Positions 5,282-5,799 of a stretch of 5,799 nucleotides of DNA are shown here, one piece after another. Within the stretch, counting starts at the first letter, position 1, and each line of letters opens with the position of its first letter. Below the pieces are notes generated by a model. That model saw only the letters and a program-made list of their open reading frames with translations, did not search any database and was not told where the DNA came from. The position numbers and the translations under genes were made by a program. Source of the DNA: Bacteriovoracaceae bacterium (GTDB lineage: Bacteria; Bdellovibrionota; UBA1018); assembly GCA_947500275.1 (NCBI GenBank), contig CANMSW010000152.1, positions 1-5,799 on the forward strand. Reading direction: 5' to 3'.

Positions 5282-5799
5282 TCTACGTCTTCTGGATCTG
5301 AAGGTACGGTCACAGTCACTTCGGTTGCATCGACCAGTTCATGAGTGACGCCGCTTCCAGATGCGATATCAGCGGTACCCCCGCCCCCCACTTGCGCAAA
5401 GCTCGCCGAGCCGCCGCTCGAGAGTTCGCAGCTATTGGTGGGCGCGTAGCGAATGTGATTGGTGACAGCCGTGTAGACGCCATCGGTTCCCGTGCCGAAG
5501 ATTTGCTTTTGGGCATAGGGAGTCGAGGAAATGAGGCTGTGATTGCTTCCAGGGCCAGCCCAATTACAAATCATGCCATCAATGGAGCCAGCGTCAGAGT
5601 CGTCGATCTGGGGGCCGTATCCAAAGTAAGCGATTCCTGCGTTGGTGGCAGCGAGCTGTTCGATATGGATCAGCATGGAGCGTGCATGGGAGTCCTGCGG
5701 CCCTGCTTGCCAGGTGAGCGAGTAGTCTCCTTCGCCGCTGTCGGGTTCGAAGTTTGCCGTTGCGCGGGTGAAGTTTCCGCTCCATCCGGTTGCGCCAGA
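5275..5799 (-). CDS. C-terminal part of a large exported protein, start outside the window
   Basis: The frame is open from the right edge of the window to TGA at 5277-5275, giving 174 visible residues. An internal ATG at 5676 exists, but the sequence upstream of it (for example GWSGNF and DYSLTWQAGPQ) is clearly in the same coding style, so the gene is treated as partial. The composition is typical of secreted or outer-surface proteins: rich in Gly, Ser, Thr, Asp and Asn, almost no Lys, and beta-strand-like alternation. There are two cysteines, in GMICNW (visible residue 78) and NSCEL (124), that could form a disulfide. The end is a Gly-rich stretch and a Val/Thr strand, then an acidic tail PSDPEDVDL. 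No catalytic motif or anchor is visible here. It converges on the START-like gene and shares its terminator. Function is unknown; a surface or adhesin-like role is inference. Confidence 0.8.
   Translation of the reverse strand, partial: SGATGWSGNFTRATANFEPDSGEGDYSLTWQAGPQDSHARSMLIHIEQLAATNAGIAYFGYGPQIDDSDAGSIDGMICNWAGPGSNHSLISSTPYAQKQIFGTGTDGVYTAVTNHIRYAPTNSCELSSGGSASFAQVGGGGTADIASGSGVTHELVDATEVTVTVPSDPEDVDL

Noticed and set aside
1..5799. CRISPR array, tRNA, rRNA, insertion sequence, riboswitch or phage element
   Set aside because: No regularly spaced direct repeats, cloverleaf, transposase motif, terminal inverted repeats or known aptamer pattern was seen on either strand.

Overview
This 5.8 kb window is a chromosomal stretch from a Gram-negative bacterium with many exported proteins: a lipobox lipoprotein, a Tat-exported Cys-rich protein, a large Sec-exported coiled-coil protein and a long secreted or surface protein. 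GC content is moderate (mid-50s % by eye) and DapF is canonical, so the organism makes meso-diaminopimelate peptidoglycan. The style of the exported proteins (short lipid anchor plus Pro/Ser/Thr linker, Gly/Ser/Thr-rich surface protein) would suit Bdellovibrionota or another deltaproteobacterium-like group. That placement is impression only, since no marker gene is present.

Layout. (1) Positions 1-375, minus: a small lipoprotein whose Pro-rich linker runs into a premature stop, while the -1 frame continues as convincing beta-rich coding sequence to the window edge. This suggests a frameshifted larger lipoprotein. (2) Positions 376-616: a divergent intergenic region with a 12-bp palindrome and weak promoter candidates. 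(3) Positions 617-5176, plus: four closely packed genes that probably form one transcription unit. They are a 791-residue exported, 18-cysteine coiled-coil protein of unknown function, dapF, a Tat-exported 13-cysteine four-helix-bundle copper-storage protein (Csp1-like), and a START/SRPBCC-like protein with an N-terminal signal that overlaps the Csp1 gene by 16 nt. (4) Positions 5177-5274: a short convergent intergenic region with a 20-bp perfect-stem, bidirectional intrinsic terminator and a separate 16-bp perfect palindrome. (5) Positions 5275-5799, minus: the C-terminal part of a large exported protein whose start lies beyond the right edge.

How the genes may work together. DapF acts in the cytosol to supply meso-DAP for lysine and peptidoglycan. 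The copper store and the START-like protein are translationally coupled and both appear to act outside the cytoplasm. The pairing of a periplasmic Cu(I) store with a possible lipid- or hydrophobe-binding partner, downstream of a large disulfide-rich envelope protein, is the most distinctive arrangement in the window. A shared function across all four genes is not demonstrated.
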